Assembly (NCBI GenBank): GCA_937888905.1
Contig: CALATA010000001.1
Location: forward strand, 642,368 to 706,367
Direction of reading: 5' to 3'
DNA from: Terrimonas sp937888905
Lineage (GTDB): Bacteria > Bacteroidota > Bacteroidia > Chitinophagales > Chitinophagaceae
DNA length: 64,000 bases
A program made the translations under genes and the position numbers. This document shows, one piece after another, positions 16,765 through 26,450 of this stretch; the stretch's first letter is position 1; the number at the start of each line of letters is the position of its first letter. Under the pieces are notes generated by a model, which searched no databases, was not told the origin of the DNA, and was given only the letters and a program-made list of their open reading frames with translations.

Positions 16765-18081
16765 ATGAAACTCCAATCATTTGAAAACATTTACCACGTA
16801 CACCGCGGCTCACGGGTGAAACGCTGGTTTTATTTTTTCCTTGCCGTGGGTGTGGTCATTTTATTCCTGCCCTGGACGCAGAATGTAAAGGCCAAAGGCA
16901 CCGTGACCACTTTATACCAGGAGCAACGCCCCCAGCAATTGAATTCACCCATCCCCGGTCGCATCGTCCGGTGGTATGTGAAAAACGGAGATTTCGTGAA
17001 GAAGGGAGATACCATTGTACAACTCACGGAGGTTAAAGAAGATTACATGGACCCGATGCTGGTAGACCGGACGCAGCAACAGGTTGACGCAAAAAAAGGT
17101 GTCAGGAATTATTACGAAGCTAAAGTAGGTACCACCGAAGCACAACTCGCTGCATTGAACAGCTCAAGGGAGTTGAAATTACAGCAATTGAAAGTGAAAC
17201 TCGGCCAGCTTAATAATAAACTCGCTGCAGAACAGGCAGAACTGGAAGCGGCAACCAATGAGCTGAAATTGTCCGGCGATCAATACGAGCGCCAGAAAAA
17301 AATGTACGACGAAGGATTGGTTTCACTGACACAGTTTCAGCAAAGAAGCGTGTCTTACCAGAACGCCCTGGCCAAAAAGACCGCTGCCGAAAACAAACTG
17401 GCACAGACACAACAGGAGCTCATCACCGTGAACCTCGAGCAGAATGCCACGGTGCAGGACTATACAGAGAAGCTCAGCAAAATACAGGGTGAACGTTTCC
17501 AGAGTATGGGCCAGATCGAAAGCAGCACCGGCGATATTGTGAAGTTGGAAAACCAGATGACCAATTATAAGATACGTCAGGGACTTTATTTTGTAATCGC
17601 ATCACAGGACGGACAAGTGGTGCAGCTCAACAAAGCAGGGATCGGTGAAATTTTAAAAGACGGCGAAAGCATTGGTTCCATCGTGCCGGCACATGTGAAC
17701 TATGCGGTGGAAATCTTTATCAAACCCGTTGATCTGCCACTGGTGAAACCCGGTCAGAAAGTGATGTGCGTGTTCGACGGATTTCCCGCCATCGTTTTTT
17801 CCGGATGGCCCAACACCAGCTACGGCATCTTCGCCGGCAAAGTAATAGCGGTGGAAAGTAATATCACAACAAACGGACTTTTCAAAGCTTTGGTGGTAGA
17901 GGAAAAAGGCAAGAAGCCCTGGCCGCCCCAGATAAAAATGGGCGCCGGTGTGCAGGCCATCGCCATTCTCAACGATGTGCCGGTATGGTACGAGCTATGG
18001 AGGAATATCAACGGATTCCCTCCCGATTATTATACAGTGTCCACTGATAAATCCGGTTCAGGCAATGAAAAATCTAAATAA
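16765..18081 (+). CDS. HlyD-family periplasmic adaptor (membrane fusion protein)
   Basis: 438 residues. One membrane anchor near the N-terminus (WFYFFLAVGVVILFLPW), a lipoyl-like half-motif (SPIPGRIVRWYVKNGDFVKKGD), and a long coiled-coil hairpin (about 105-260, rich in Gln/Leu/Glu, for example LKVKLGQLNNKLAAEQAELE). The second lipoyl half (DGQVVQLNKAGIGEILKDGE) and a beta-barrel region follow. It links the ABC exporter in the inner membrane to the TolC-type protein. It starts 47 bp after the ABC gene and its 3' end overlaps the TolC gene by 17 bp. Confidence 0.92.
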   Translation: MKLQSFENIYHVHRGSRVKRWFYFFLAVGVVILFLPWTQNVKAKGTVTTLYQEQRPQQLNSPIPGRIVRWYVKNGDFVKKGDTIVQLTEVKEDYMDPMLVDRTQQQVDAKKGVRNYYEAKVGTTEAQLAALNSSRELKLQQLKVKLGQLNNKLAAEQAELEAATNELKLSGDQYERQKKMYDEGLVSLTQFQQRSVSYQNALAKKTAAENKLAQTQQELITVNLEQNATVQDYTEKLSKIQGERFQSMGQIESSTGDIVKLENQMTNYKIRQGLYFVIASQDGQVVQLNKAGIGEILKDGESIGSIVPAHVNYAVEIFIKPVDLPLVKPGQKVMCVFDGFPAIVFSGWPNTSYGIFAGKVIAVESNITTNGLFKALVVEEKGKKPWPPQIKMGAGVQAIAILNDVPVWYELWRNINGFPPDYYTVSTDKSGSGNEKSK

Positions 18082-19465
18082 AGGCAGCTTGCTCCTGCTA
18101 CTGCTGCTGGTTAGTCATATTGTCACGGCTCAGGATACCTTGCGCCTGGCGCACAACGAGTTCCTGGCCATCGTAAAAAACTATCACCCGCTGGCCTTCC
18201 GCTACCGTTTGCAGACACAAATAGCGACCGCGGAAATACAAGCGGCCCGTGGCGAATTTGATCCTATGCTCCAGGCAAAAACAGGATCGAAGACAATCGA
18301 CGCACTCAATTATTACGAAGAAAAAAATATCGGTCTCGGTATACCTACCTGGTACGGCATCGAACTCAATGGCAACTATACCAGCCTGGAAGGCGATAAA
18401 CTCAACAACAGCGATACAAAGGGAGGTTTGTATCAATTCGGTATCACATTGCCGCTTGCTAAAAACTTGTTGTACGATAGAAGGAGGGCATTGCTCGACC
18501 AGGCGAGGTTCGGCCTGCAGATGACGGAAGCGGAACAACGCCTGCTCACCAACCAACTGCTACTGGATGCCGATAATGCTTATTGGGAATGGGTGAAATA
18601 TTATGACGCTTATCAATTACAAAGGCAGACTTTCGCCATCAATCAGCAACGGTTACAGTTCATACGCAAAACCTATGAGTACGGCGAGCGTGCCGCCATC
18701 GACACCACAGAAGCATTGTCGCAATTGCAAAGTTTTGAACTGCAGATGGAAGACGCTTACCTGAAGTTTGTAAAAGCCACGCAGGAGTTGTCTTTATTCC
18801 TGTGGAAAGAAGACCAACAGCCTTACGATATCAGTTCAATGATTATACCTGTTGATAAAATTACCGGCAGCAATGCCTATGATGATTATTCAGCCCTATT
18901 GCTCCAGATCGAAAGTCAAACCATTACCCAACACGCCGCGCTGCAATATTATTTTCAAAAGCAAAACATCCTGGAGAGTGAGCGCCGGCTGAAGTTTCAA
19001 AGCTTTCTGCCCAAGCTGGACTTCACCTATAATTTTTTTAATAAAGAAAATTATCGCGCTGCTTATTTTCCCCTGTTTACGGATAATTATCAATATGGAT
19101 TAAAGCTGGAAATTCCGTTATTCCTGCGACAGGCAAGGGCTGGTTATGAGATAGCGAAAGTGAAAATCAGGCAAAACAGGCTGGATGCTAATTATAAGCA
19201 GCAGGAGTTAACAGCAAAAATTACCGCAACGCGAAATGAAGTACTTAACTATAAACGACAGATCGATATCGCGCAACAGAACATTGGTAACTACCGCAAA
19301 TTGCTGAATGCAGAGGAAACCCTGTTTCGAAACGGCGAGAGCTCGATGTTTCTGATTAATTCACGCGAAAATAAATTACTCGAAGCCGAACAGAAACTGC
19401 TCGATCTTCGCTTGAAATTTCTAAACAGCTATAACCAGCTCAAATGGTTAAATGAAAATTTTTAA
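18065..19465 (+). CDS. TolC-family outer-membrane efflux/secretion channel
   Basis: 466 residues, starting at ATG 18065, which gives a proper signal peptide (MKNLNKGSLLLLLLLVSHIV, ending TAQ). An upstream extension in frame would lie entirely inside the HlyD gene and lacks a signal sequence. Long amphipathic helices in two repeats (for example RYRLQTQIATAEIQAARGEF and LNAEETLFRNGESSMFLINS, the latter the typical second-repeat motif) identify the outer-membrane factor fold. It is last in the operon, followed at once by a strong terminator. Confidence 0.92.
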   Translation: MKNLNKGSLLLLLLLVSHIVTAQDTLRLAHNEFLAIVKNYHPLAFRYRLQTQIATAEIQAARGEFDPMLQAKTGSKTIDALNYYEEKNIGLGIPTWYGIELNGNYTSLEGDKLNNSDTKGGLYQFGITLPLAKNLLYDRRRALLDQARFGLQMTEAEQRLLTNQLLLDADNAYWEWVKYYDAYQLQRQTFAINQQRLQFIRKTYEYGERAAIDTTEALSQLQSFELQMEDAYLKFVKATQELSLFLWKEDQQPYDISSMIIPVDKITGSNAYDDYSALLLQIESQTITQHAALQYYFQKQNILESERRLKFQSFLPKLDFTYNFFNKENYRAAYFPLFTDNYQYGLKLEIPLFLRQARAGYEIAKVKIRQNRLDANYKQQELTAKITATRNEVLNYKRQIDIAQQNIGNYRKLLNAEETLFRNGESSMFLINSRENKLLEAEQKLLDLRLKFLNSYNQLKWLNENF

Positions 19466-19499
19466 ACAGACCGTGTGTTATCTCCTTATCTGCTTAATG

Positions 19500-19528
19500 A
19501 TTACCGCTTATATGCGGTAATTTTTTTT
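19500..19528 (+). terminator. Intrinsic terminator of the exporter operon
   Basis: ATTACCGC (19500-19507), 6-base loop, GCGGTAAT (19514-19521), then eight T. Lies 35 bp after the TolC-family stop. Confidence 0.9.
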
Positions 19529-20167
19529 AATACAATAAGGCTGCATATTAGAATCTCCTAATTACTACTTAACACTTATTGGCCGTTTGAGGGTATGACG
19601 CTAATTTTAAAATATACAATTGGTTAAGCATCGCTTGCCAATTTCCACAACTACTACTACTTATATGAGAAGCCAGTGCTTGTAGTATCGGCAAGAGCAT
19701 TTACACAGGACCAAACCAAAGCCATTTCCTGTTGTATTTTTTTATTGCTCCTGCGCCGGAAATGATTTCTGCAGCTGTCGGCAGAAGATGTTTCCAATCC
19801 GCCACCACATAGTAAAAGTTCCGCGCGTATTTACGCGACGGATAAACATTCATCGTAATGTCTGATGTACCGTATCAGGCAAACGGGTAGTTATTTTCCT
19901 TAACCAAACTAATCAGCTGCAATGAGAATAATTCAGCATAAAAAAGTTCATTTTTTTAAAACCACTGCTTGCGGTGGATGCGTATCTGTGGGGATTGCTG
20001 CATCTTCAGCGCGGACCAGTTTCTTCAGATCAACCATTTACCAACCGACGGACAGCTGACACAACCAAACCGCTAACCATGAAAGTTTTTCACGAATGAT
20101 CCGTACACAATGCTTTAATCCATGAGTGATACTTACTGAATCACTCGCTCTAAATCCCCCGTACTTT
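19529..20167. other. Long intergenic region without a recognisable gene
   Basis: About 640 bp between the exporter terminator and the T9SS protein. I found no convincing frame, no perfect TAnnTTTG box and no repeat array. One hairpin, CCACTGC-TT-GCGGTGG at 19962-19977, has an A/T-rich run on its left, so on the minus strand it looks like a weak terminator. The region presumably holds the promoter and leader of the downstream gene. Confidence 0.5.
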
Positions 20168-23104
20168 ATGAAAACACAGTTTTACCCTTTCCGATTTTTA
20201 CTGTTACTGTTTTTTTGCACAACGGCTGTTACTGCCGGTGCACAAACCACCATCAGTTTATTAGGTACTTCTCCGGGTGGCGGTCCCGCTACTACCGGAC
20301 CGGTAACAACCAACCAGGCTGTTACAATGTATACCAATGCTACCACAGCATTCACACCGGCCATAACAGCAACCTACCGGATCAGCAATCAGCAGTATGC
20401 CAACATCGAAGGCAATGCAGGTACACCCGGTACCGTTTTCGGTGCTACCGTTAGTGCTACTGTCAACTCGCCCGCGCCCGGCGACCCGGTGTATAACCTG
20501 ATGAATACTTTTGGTGGTGCCGTCAGCAATCAATTCACGGCCTGCAACACCTGCGCTGCGGGTACAGGCATCGATGTTACCACGCATCGTGCTATCAATC
20601 TTATGGCTTACACCGATGCACTGATCGATGCCGCAGGTAACCAGCCCAGCACAACCGGCCGCTTTCATTATGCAGACCTTACCATTACCTTCAATCGCCC
20701 GGTCAGTAATCCGGTATTGCAATTGGCAGGCATCGGTGCCTCCACTTCTTACAATGTGACCACGGGTGGTGTACAACGTTTTTATACTTTGGGCTATTCC
20801 ATGGATCTTGATCTGCTTACCACAGGTGTCACCTTATCAAGATTATCCGGCAGCAGCAATTTCGTGATTGCAGGAGGTACCAGTATCCGCAACAATTCCA
20901 CTGTTAAAGGCGCCAGTACCGCTGGTGCGGCAGTTGGCGGTGTTACGCGTTTTGGTGCCAGCGGCAGCGTGGCCGTGATCGGTACAAACATCACCACACT
21001 TTCTTTCCGCCTTTACCTGCAAGGCGATGGCGGCCTCATAACATTGGCTACCGGCACCACCACGCCAGCCACCAACGGCAACATAGTGAAGTATGCCTTT
21101 CAATCAGGATTTATTCCCGGTGGTGGATCTACTGCATTACAGGGTGTGGCAGGCGACGCGATACTTTTCGGTATCAGCCTGCAGGCTCCCGTAAGCGTAT
21201 CCGGTAATGTGTTCAACGATCCCAACGGCGGCAACGTTAATAATAGTAGCGGTTCTGCCAACCTGGTGCCTTCGGGAATGTTTGCCAACCTGGTCGATGC
21301 CAGTGGTCGGGTAGTGGCCAGTTCACCTGTTGCTACAGATGGCACTTATACTATTCCGGCAATAGGCGAGGGCAGTTATACGATGAGCCTTAGTACCACT
21401 GCGGGCACACAGGGGGCCACAAAACCCGCAGAAGCTCTACCGGCAGGATGGGCCAATACCGGTGAGTTCAATGGTACACCCAATACCGGACGCGATCCGC
21501 TGGTCAACGGCGTCAGCGCCGTATTTACCGTTGCCGGAACTGCCGTTACCAATATTAATTTCGGTATACAACGACCACCCATCGCGGTGAACGATAATAT
21601 ATCAGGTGTCACACCCGGACTGCCCGCTACCGTACCCAATATATTGGCTAACGATACCGAATACGGCGGCCTTACACTCAACCCCGACAGCATTACACTT
21701 ATCGCTCCTTCCGGTGCAACAGGTATCACCACCGATGCGCAGGGTGATGTTACAGGATTCACCGTGCCCGGACAAGGCTCCTGGTCGCTGAACAGCACTA
21801 CCGGTGCCGTTACTTTTACGCCACTCGGTGGATTTACCGGCACACCCACGCCGATCAGTTATACCGTTACCGACCTTGCCGGTGCCGTGAGCAACGTGGC
21901 CACAATCTCTGTTACCGTTAATCCGCCCGTAACCGTGAGTGGTACAGTGTTCAACGATATCGATGGAGGTGTGCCCAACGGCACACCAATGGCAGGCGTT
22001 ACCGTTACGCTCTATGCCGGCAATGGTACAACGGTGCTGGGCACAACGTTCACCGCGGCTAATGGCACGTATAGCTTTGCCAACATCGTACCGGGCAGCT
22101 ATGTGGTAGGTGTGACCACGCCGGCAGGATATGTAAACGTAGCTTCCACCGATGCCACACCTGCTGATGGTCTTACGCCCATTACTGTCAGCAGTACAAA
22201 CGTAACAGGCGTTAACTTTGGCATGCAACGTCCCCCAACCGCCGATCCTAAATCACAGATCATTCCGCAGCCTGCAGGTACTACTATTCCTGCTGGCACC
22301 TTCACACAGAATGTAACAGGGAATGATCCTGAAGATGGTGCCATGACAAATGCCAATCCTATTTTGATCACGCAGCTTCCTGCCAATGCTGTGTTGCGGT
22401 ATAATGGTGCGATCGTTACACTCAACCAGGTGATCACCGGTTTCAATCCCGCATTACTTTCCGTCACGGCCATTACCAACGGCGCCACAGCTATCACTTT
22501 CAACTATGCATTTCGGGATGCAACCGGCGTGGTGGGGAGTTCGGCGGCATACTCCATCGCCTGGCTGATCCCCATTCCGGTAAAACTGGAAAGCTTCACC
22601 GCCCACCTTGATCGTTGCAATAGTCTCACGCTGCGCTGGAGAGCAACCGACGCTACCAATTTCGACAAGTTTGAAATCGAACGAAGTAATGACGGCATTA
22701 CCTATACCACGTTGGTTGCAGTAGCCTACGATCAGTATCGCGAGCATTATACGTATAGCAATACTGATCTGCCAGCAGGTAAATATTTCTATCGCCTGCG
22801 ATTGCTCGACCGCGACAGCCGCTTTCAATACAGCCCGGCCATTGCCGTCAACATCAATTGCAGCGAAAAAGGAATTGTTGCCTTTCCCAATCCTGTTCGT
22901 AACAATTACACCATCCGCGGTCTGAATGGCGGAGAACTTATCCAGTTATACAGCATCACCGGACAGTTGCTGCAAACCTGGCAGGCGGCCAGCTACCAGA
23001 CCGATGTCGACTTTTCCAGGTACAACAACGGTAGCTATTTGCTGAATGTGATCAACAAACATGGTGAGAAAATATTCCAGTCAAAAGTTATCAGGAGCGA
23101 ATAA
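20168..23104 (+). CDS. Large secreted multi-domain surface protein with T9SS sorting signal
   Basis: 978 residues from ATG 20168, which gives a clean signal peptide (MKTQFYPFRFLLLLFFCTTA..., ending in AGAQ). The N-terminal third is a Thr/Gly/Ala-rich beta domain. Two SdrD-B/Cna-B-like modules follow (VSGNVFNDPNGGNVNNSSG and VSGTVFNDIDGGVPNGTPMA), with a cadherin-like module between them (PPIAVNDNISGVTPGLP, NILANDTEYGG, ISYTVTDLAGAVS). The end is a T9SS type A C-terminal domain (FPNPVRNNYTIRGL, YSITGQLLQTW, YNNGSYLLNV). Expected to be exported across the outer membrane and held at the cell surface, probably adhesive. Own terminator downstream. Confidence 0.9.
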   Translation: MKTQFYPFRFLLLLFFCTTAVTAGAQTTISLLGTSPGGGPATTGPVTTNQAVTMYTNATTAFTPAITATYRISNQQYANIEGNAGTPGTVFGATVSATVNSPAPGDPVYNLMNTFGGAVSNQFTACNTCAAGTGIDVTTHRAINLMAYTDALIDAAGNQPSTTGRFHYADLTITFNRPVSNPVLQLAGIGASTSYNVTTGGVQRFYTLGYSMDLDLLTTGVTLSRLSGSSNFVIAGGTSIRNNSTVKGASTAGAAVGGVTRFGASGSVAVIGTNITTLSFRLYLQGDGGLITLATGTTTPATNGNIVKYAFQSGFIPGGGSTALQGVAGDAILFGISLQAPVSVSGNVFNDPNGGNVNNSSGSANLVPSGMFANLVDASGRVVASSPVATDGTYTIPAIGEGSYTMSLSTTAGTQGATKPAEALPAGWANTGEFNGTPNTGRDPLVNGVSAVFTVAGTAVTNINFGIQRPPIAVNDNISGVTPGLPATVPNILANDTEYGGLTLNPDSITLIAPSGATGITTDAQGDVTGFTVPGQGSWSLNSTTGAVTFTPLGGFTGTPTPISYTVTDLAGAVSNVATISVTVNPPVTVSGTVFNDIDGGVPNGTPMAGVTVTLYAGNGTTVLGTTFTAANGTYSFANIVPGSYVVGVTTPAGYVNVASTDATPADGLTPITVSSTNVTGVNFGMQRPPTADPKSQIIPQPAGTTIPAGTFTQNVTGNDPEDGAMTNANPILITQLPANAVLRYNGAIVTLNQVITGFNPALLSVTAITNGATAITFNYAFRDATGVVGSSAAYSIAWLIPIPVKLESFTAHLDRCNSLTLRWRATDATNFDKFEIERSNDGITYTTLVAVAYDQYREHYTYSNTDLPAGKYFYRLRLLDRDSRFQYSPAIAVNINCSEKGIVAFPNPVRNNYTIRGLNGGELIQLYSITGQLLQTWQAASYQTDVDFSRYNNGSYLLNVINKHGEKIFQSKVIRSE

Positions 23105-23133
23105 TAACCATTACCTGTTTCTATGAAAATGGT

Positions 23134-23161
23134 GGGGCGCCGCGAGGTGCCCCATTTTTTT
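23134..23161 (+). terminator. Intrinsic terminator after the T9SS protein
   Basis: GGGGCGCC-GCGA-GGTGCCCC (23134-23153, one G-T pair) followed by a T-tract at 23155-23161. It ends 57 bp past the stop. Confidence 0.85.
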
Positions 23162-23203
23162 GTGCGCGCCCCCGCGATGCGGGGCCGGGCTATTCTCTCC
23201 AAT

Positions 23204-23225
23204 CCGCAGCAGCAAGCTGCTGCGG
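23204..23225. other. Perfect intergenic hairpin
   Basis: CCGCAGCAGC, 2-base loop, GCTGCTGCGG: a 10-bp perfect stem without a following T-run, just after another GC-rich stem (CCCCGC-GAT-GCGGGG, 23170-23184). Role unknown; it may be a processing or stability element in the leader of the next gene. Confidence 0.5.
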
Positions 23226-23335
23226 GATTTCCGTTGCTATCCCTGCGCGATATACAATCCTGGCGTACGACCTCCGTTCGCAGATATGACTTTGCCGTTT
23301 GCAGACACACCGTTTTATGTTTGTGCGGATGGTGA

Positions 23336-23343
23336 TATATTTG
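23336..23343 (+). promoter_or_regulatory. -7 promoter element (TATATTTG) of the beta-barrel gene
   Basis: Perfect TAnnTTTG, 28 bases before ATG 23372. A T-rich stretch at 23313-23316 stands at -33 spacing but is not TTG. Confidence 0.55.
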
Positions 23344-23371
23344 GGTATTATTTCTACAAAAAACCAACCTC

Positions 23372-24139
23372 ATGCTTCGTCACTTTATCTTATTCGCCGT
23401 TGCCGGTTGTTTTATTTTGAATGTGCGGGCACAGCAAACGAGTTCCCGTTTTTTTATGGAGATCACCCCGCAGGCCGCTATTCCCGTCAGCGATTTTGCC
23501 AGCAAAAGTCAGGAGAACCCCAATACCGCAACAGAACGGAAAGGCTGGGCCCAAACAGGCATATCCGTATCACTTACAGGTGGCTATCGCCTTTCACGTA
23601 ACTGGGCAGTATTACTGGACCTTGGCTATCGTAGTCACGGACAGGATATGGATGAAAAGAAACGATCGCTGGGTGCGCAGGGATTTAATCAGGATGTAAG
23701 TACATGGGGGAATGCCTGGCAGGTTCTGAACGCCTTTGCCGGTGCGCAATACAGCTTACGGCTTTCTCCAAAACTTGACCTTGAGTTCCGCGTATTGGGC
23801 GGCGCCGCAAAGGTGACAGTACCTGCTGCCGGTTACGATGCTACTTCCACTTCCAATCCCGGTGGTGGTATGCCTGTTTACCAGGTAAAAGCGCAGACGG
23901 ACAAAGTAAGTCCCGGCGTTACATTCGGCTGGTCGGCCGGATTGGGGCTCACTTATCATCTGAATACGGCCTGGTCGCTGGGGTTTCGTACAGGATTTAC
24001 CGGCGCAGCACCCGAATACCGCCGTGTATATAATTACTCGATCAATAACGGCGATCAGCTTCAGCGTTGGTACACGGGCAAAGACCGTCACCCTGTAAAC
24101 GCGGTTACCGCAGGCGTTGGTATCCGTTACACATTCTGA
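23372..24139 (+). CDS. Outer-membrane beta-barrel protein
   Basis: 255 residues with a signal peptide (MLRHFILFAVAGCFILNVRA, then QQ) and alternating hydrophobic/polar strands such as GISVSLTGGYRLSRNWAVLL and SAGLGLTYHLNTAWSLGFRT. It ends IRYTF, the aromatic C-terminus typical of outer-membrane barrels recognised by BamA. Function is not predictable beyond a small porin- or OmpW/PorT-like barrel. The small acidic protein follows 49 bp downstream and shares the terminator at 24377. Confidence 0.8.
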   Translation: MLRHFILFAVAGCFILNVRAQQTSSRFFMEITPQAAIPVSDFASKSQENPNTATERKGWAQTGISVSLTGGYRLSRNWAVLLDLGYRSHGQDMDEKKRSLGAQGFNQDVSTWGNAWQVLNAFAGAQYSLRLSPKLDLEFRVLGGAAKVTVPAAGYDATSTSNPGGGMPVYQVKAQTDKVSPGVTFGWSAGLGLTYHLNTAWSLGFRTGFTGAAPEYRRVYNYSINNGDQLQRWYTGKDRHPVNAVTAGVGIRYTF

Positions 24140-24188
24140 TAACCGGCATCGTGGCCTGGAATTTGGACGCTGTACGGAAACGATTGTC

Positions 24189-24368
24189 ATGAATACAGAA
24201 AAAAACAAACCAGAAGAGAAGAAAAAAGAAAACACCGAAGAGACCGATCCGCAGGAAAATATGGAAGGACCTGTGTCTTCCATCGTGCAGGGCATTAAAG
24301 AAGAAGCAGAAGAGAACGACTCAGAAAGTGAGGAAGAAGCTTCCAAGAAACGAAAAGAAAACAGTTGA
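24189..24368 (+). CDS. Small, highly charged acidic protein, unknown function
   Basis: 59 residues from ATG 24189 (MNTEKNKPEEKKKENTEETD...), almost entirely Glu, Lys, Asn, Ser and Asp, with one short hydrophobic patch (GPVSSIVQGI). Predicted disordered and cytoplasmic. An upstream extension to 24117 would overlap the barrel gene and is not supported. A strong terminator follows within 10 bp, so it closes the transcription unit begun by the barrel gene. Confidence 0.6.
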   Translation: MNTEKNKPEEKKKENTEETDPQENMEGPVSSIVQGIKEEAEENDSESEEEASKKRKENS

Positions 24369-24376
24369 CCTTTTTC

Positions 24377-24403
24377 ATCCTCCCACGTGGGAGGATTTTT
24401 TTT
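24377..24403 (+). terminator. Intrinsic terminator after the acidic protein
   Basis: ATCCTCCCAC paired with GTGGGAGGAT (24377-24396, perfect 20-bp palindrome) followed by eight T. Confidence 0.9.
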
Positions 24404-24463
24404 GTCACAGATGTTGCGGCGCATTTCTCCGGTCGTTGAATCATTTTGATGTATTTTTATTTC

Positions 24464-26191
24464 ATGTTCCGCTCGATCCATGGTCGAACTGCCGCCCTCA
24501 GTCTGTCGTTTTATTTTCTCCTCGTTTCATTGCCTGCGCTGGCGCAGCACGATAATGCCATGCTCAATAAAAAATACGCAGAGCGCGCGGCATGGCTCTG
24601 GAAAAAAGGCGATGAAATACATTATCAACCCGATTCGGTAAGTGCATTTAAACTTGCAGACCAATTGCGTGCGGCGGCAGCAAAAGCCGGTGACCATGCA
24701 CTCGAATTGGAAGCCGATCTTTATACGATCTTCTATCTTTTCCGGTACGACAGAAACATGGTCGGGCATCGCATTACCGGCGAATTGCATCGCATCCGCA
24801 GCAGGGCCATCCAGGCAAACTGTGTAGAAGAAGAAGCCAAAGCGCTCGATCTCCTTGCTGAATTTTACTGGACCAACGATCAGCAATACGAAATGGCATT
24901 GCGTACTTATCGTGAATTGGAGCGCGTGCTGCAACCGCTAACCGTGGCTTCCTTTCCGGATAAAATGCAGATGCTGTTTCATATCGGCAATGCATACTTC
25001 TTCTTCCGCGATTATCAATCGGCTATTACATATTATAAGCAGGTGCCTGAAATCCGTGAACCCAAAGGAGATTTGCAGGTATATAGCTATCGTCATTCGT
25101 TGAACAACCTTGGATTTTGTTACCGGGCCTTGAACCAGCTTGATTCTTCCGATCATTACTTTTATCGATTACGGGAATATGATCAATCGTATAAGGCTTC
25201 TATCTGGAATGGTATTGCTTCCTGCGGGCTTGGGTATAATGCATATCTGCGTTTGGAAGACGATAAAGCCATTCCGTTATTACAAACCGGTGTGGACGAA
25301 GCGTTGAAAGCCGGTGATCTGAACCTTGCGGCACGTTGTCAATTGCCGCTTACGGCTATTTATTTCCGGCAGAAAAATCCGTTAGCTATTGCTTCACTCG
25401 ACTCGGCACAGCGGTATACGCAGCTGGCCTATTCACCATTGGATTTGTTGCAGGAATTGTATCCCCTGCTCGCCCGTAAATATTCATTGCAGGGGAATGC
25501 GGACATGGCTGCCCGTTACATCGATTCTTCTTTGTCAATACGCGACAGCCTGCATCAGCAGTTCAGCGGGTTGCTGATGGCACGCGCCGTGCAGAAAGAT
25601 GCGTTGGCTCAGCAAAAAGAAAAACTCAACGAGGTAGAACAGAGAAAACAGCGGCTGACATTCCGGTTTTATATCGCGCTGGCAATCCTGCTATTGCTGC
25701 TGCTGATCGGCATTTATCTGTACCGCAACCGGCAGCTGCGTTACCGCCAGGAAAAAATCGTGCGTGATCTTCAGTTGGCGGAAGCTGAAAAGGAACTGAC
25801 CACGGCCAAACAGCAGCTCGATGATTTTGCCCGTCATATCGGAGAAAAAAATCAGTTGATCGAGGCCATGGAAAATCAATATGGCCACAGCAGCCTGGTA
25901 GAGGAACTCGGAAAAAGTATCATCCTTACCGGCGCCGACTGGGGCCGCTTCCGCGAATTATTTGAAAAAGTACACCGCGGATACCTACAGCGGTTAAACG
26001 AAAAAATTCCGGGTATTACACCGGCCGAGATCCGGCTCATGGCCCTGGCCCGGCTCAATCTTTCCCCGAAAGAAATGGCTGCTGCACTCGGCATCACTCC
26101 GCAGGCCATCCGCGTGACCTGGCATCGCCTCCGCAAAAAAGCAGACCTGCCCGAAGACCAACGGATGGAAGAACTGGCCGCGGGCATCTGA
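24464..26191 (+). CDS. Membrane-bound TPR sensor with C-terminal LuxR-like HTH
   Basis: 575 residues from ATG 24464, which gives a signal sequence (FYFLLVSLPALAQ). A periplasmic TPR-like helical region (about 25-390; e.g. MALRTYRELERVLQPL and LNNLGFCYRALNQLDSSDHY) is followed by a single membrane span (FYIALAILLLLLLIGIYLYR) and a cytoplasmic coiled coil (LAEAEKELTTAKQQLDDFAR). The C-terminal GerE-type HTH reads ITPAEIRLMALARLNLSPKE, then MAAALGITPQAIRVTWHRLR. This layout (outside TPR, membrane, inside DNA-binding domain) is a common one-component regulator type in Bacteroidota; the signal and targets are unknown. A start at 24446 is possible but adds only MMYFYF. Confidence 0.85.
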   Translation: MFRSIHGRTAALSLSFYFLLVSLPALAQHDNAMLNKKYAERAAWLWKKGDEIHYQPDSVSAFKLADQLRAAAAKAGDHALELEADLYTIFYLFRYDRNMVGHRITGELHRIRSRAIQANCVEEEAKALDLLAEFYWTNDQQYEMALRTYRELERVLQPLTVASFPDKMQMLFHIGNAYFFFRDYQSAITYYKQVPEIREPKGDLQVYSYRHSLNNLGFCYRALNQLDSSDHYFYRLREYDQSYKASIWNGIASCGLGYNAYLRLEDDKAIPLLQTGVDEALKAGDLNLAARCQLPLTAIYFRQKNPLAIASLDSAQRYTQLAYSPLDLLQELYPLLARKYSLQGNADMAARYIDSSLSIRDSLHQQFSGLLMARAVQKDALAQQKEKLNEVEQRKQRLTFRFYIALAILLLLLLIGIYLYRNRQLRYRQEKIVRDLQLAEAEKELTTAKQQLDDFARHIGEKNQLIEAMENQYGHSSLVEELGKSIILTGADWGRFRELFEKVHRGYLQRLNEKIPGITPAEIRLMALARLNLSPKEMAAALGITPQAIRVTWHRLRKKADLPEDQRMEELAAGI

Positions 26192-26316
26192 TTCCCCCCA
26201 TTTTTTTAATTATTTCCGGAAAAAAAGGCACTTGTAACGTTTTGTAACGCCTTGTGTAACGTGCTGTTGCGGTGCAGATCGTTTATTTGCTGAACGATTG
26301 CTTTAGCTTCATAAAA

Positions 26317-26439
26317 ATGAACAAAAATTATTTCGACCGATATGGGCTTTGGATTCTTGTACTGGTATTCCTGGCGGTGGTATTCATCAGCTGGCTGGTT
26401 TACCGTTACCAGGTTCAGGCACTGATGAAACATACATAA
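26317..26439 (+). CDS. Small single-span membrane protein (40 residues)
   Basis: ATG 26317 to TAA 26439 encodes MNKNYFDRYGLWILVLVFLA followed by VVFISWLVYRYQVQALMKHT. There is one central hydrophobic helix with polar ends, the form of a real microprotein rather than chance. It lies in the 370-bp gap after the TPR/HTH regulator. Function unknown. Confidence 0.5.
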   Translation: MNKNYFDRYGLWILVLVFLAVVFISWLVYRYQVQALMKHT

Positions 26440-26450
26440 GGTCGGCGTCA

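Noticed and set aside
17948..18064. 39-residue extension of the TolC-family protein
   Set aside because: It would lie inside the HlyD gene and hide the signal peptide that starts at 18065.
20261..22503. Several long minus-strand frames opposite the large T9SS protein
   Set aside because: They arise from the Thr/Gly-rich codon bias of the sense gene; their products are low-complexity and have no start signals.
23756..24481. 241-residue minus-strand frame across the barrel and acidic-protein genes
   Set aside because: It crosses a strong plus-strand terminator and two plus-strand genes; Ser/Phe-rich shadow composition.
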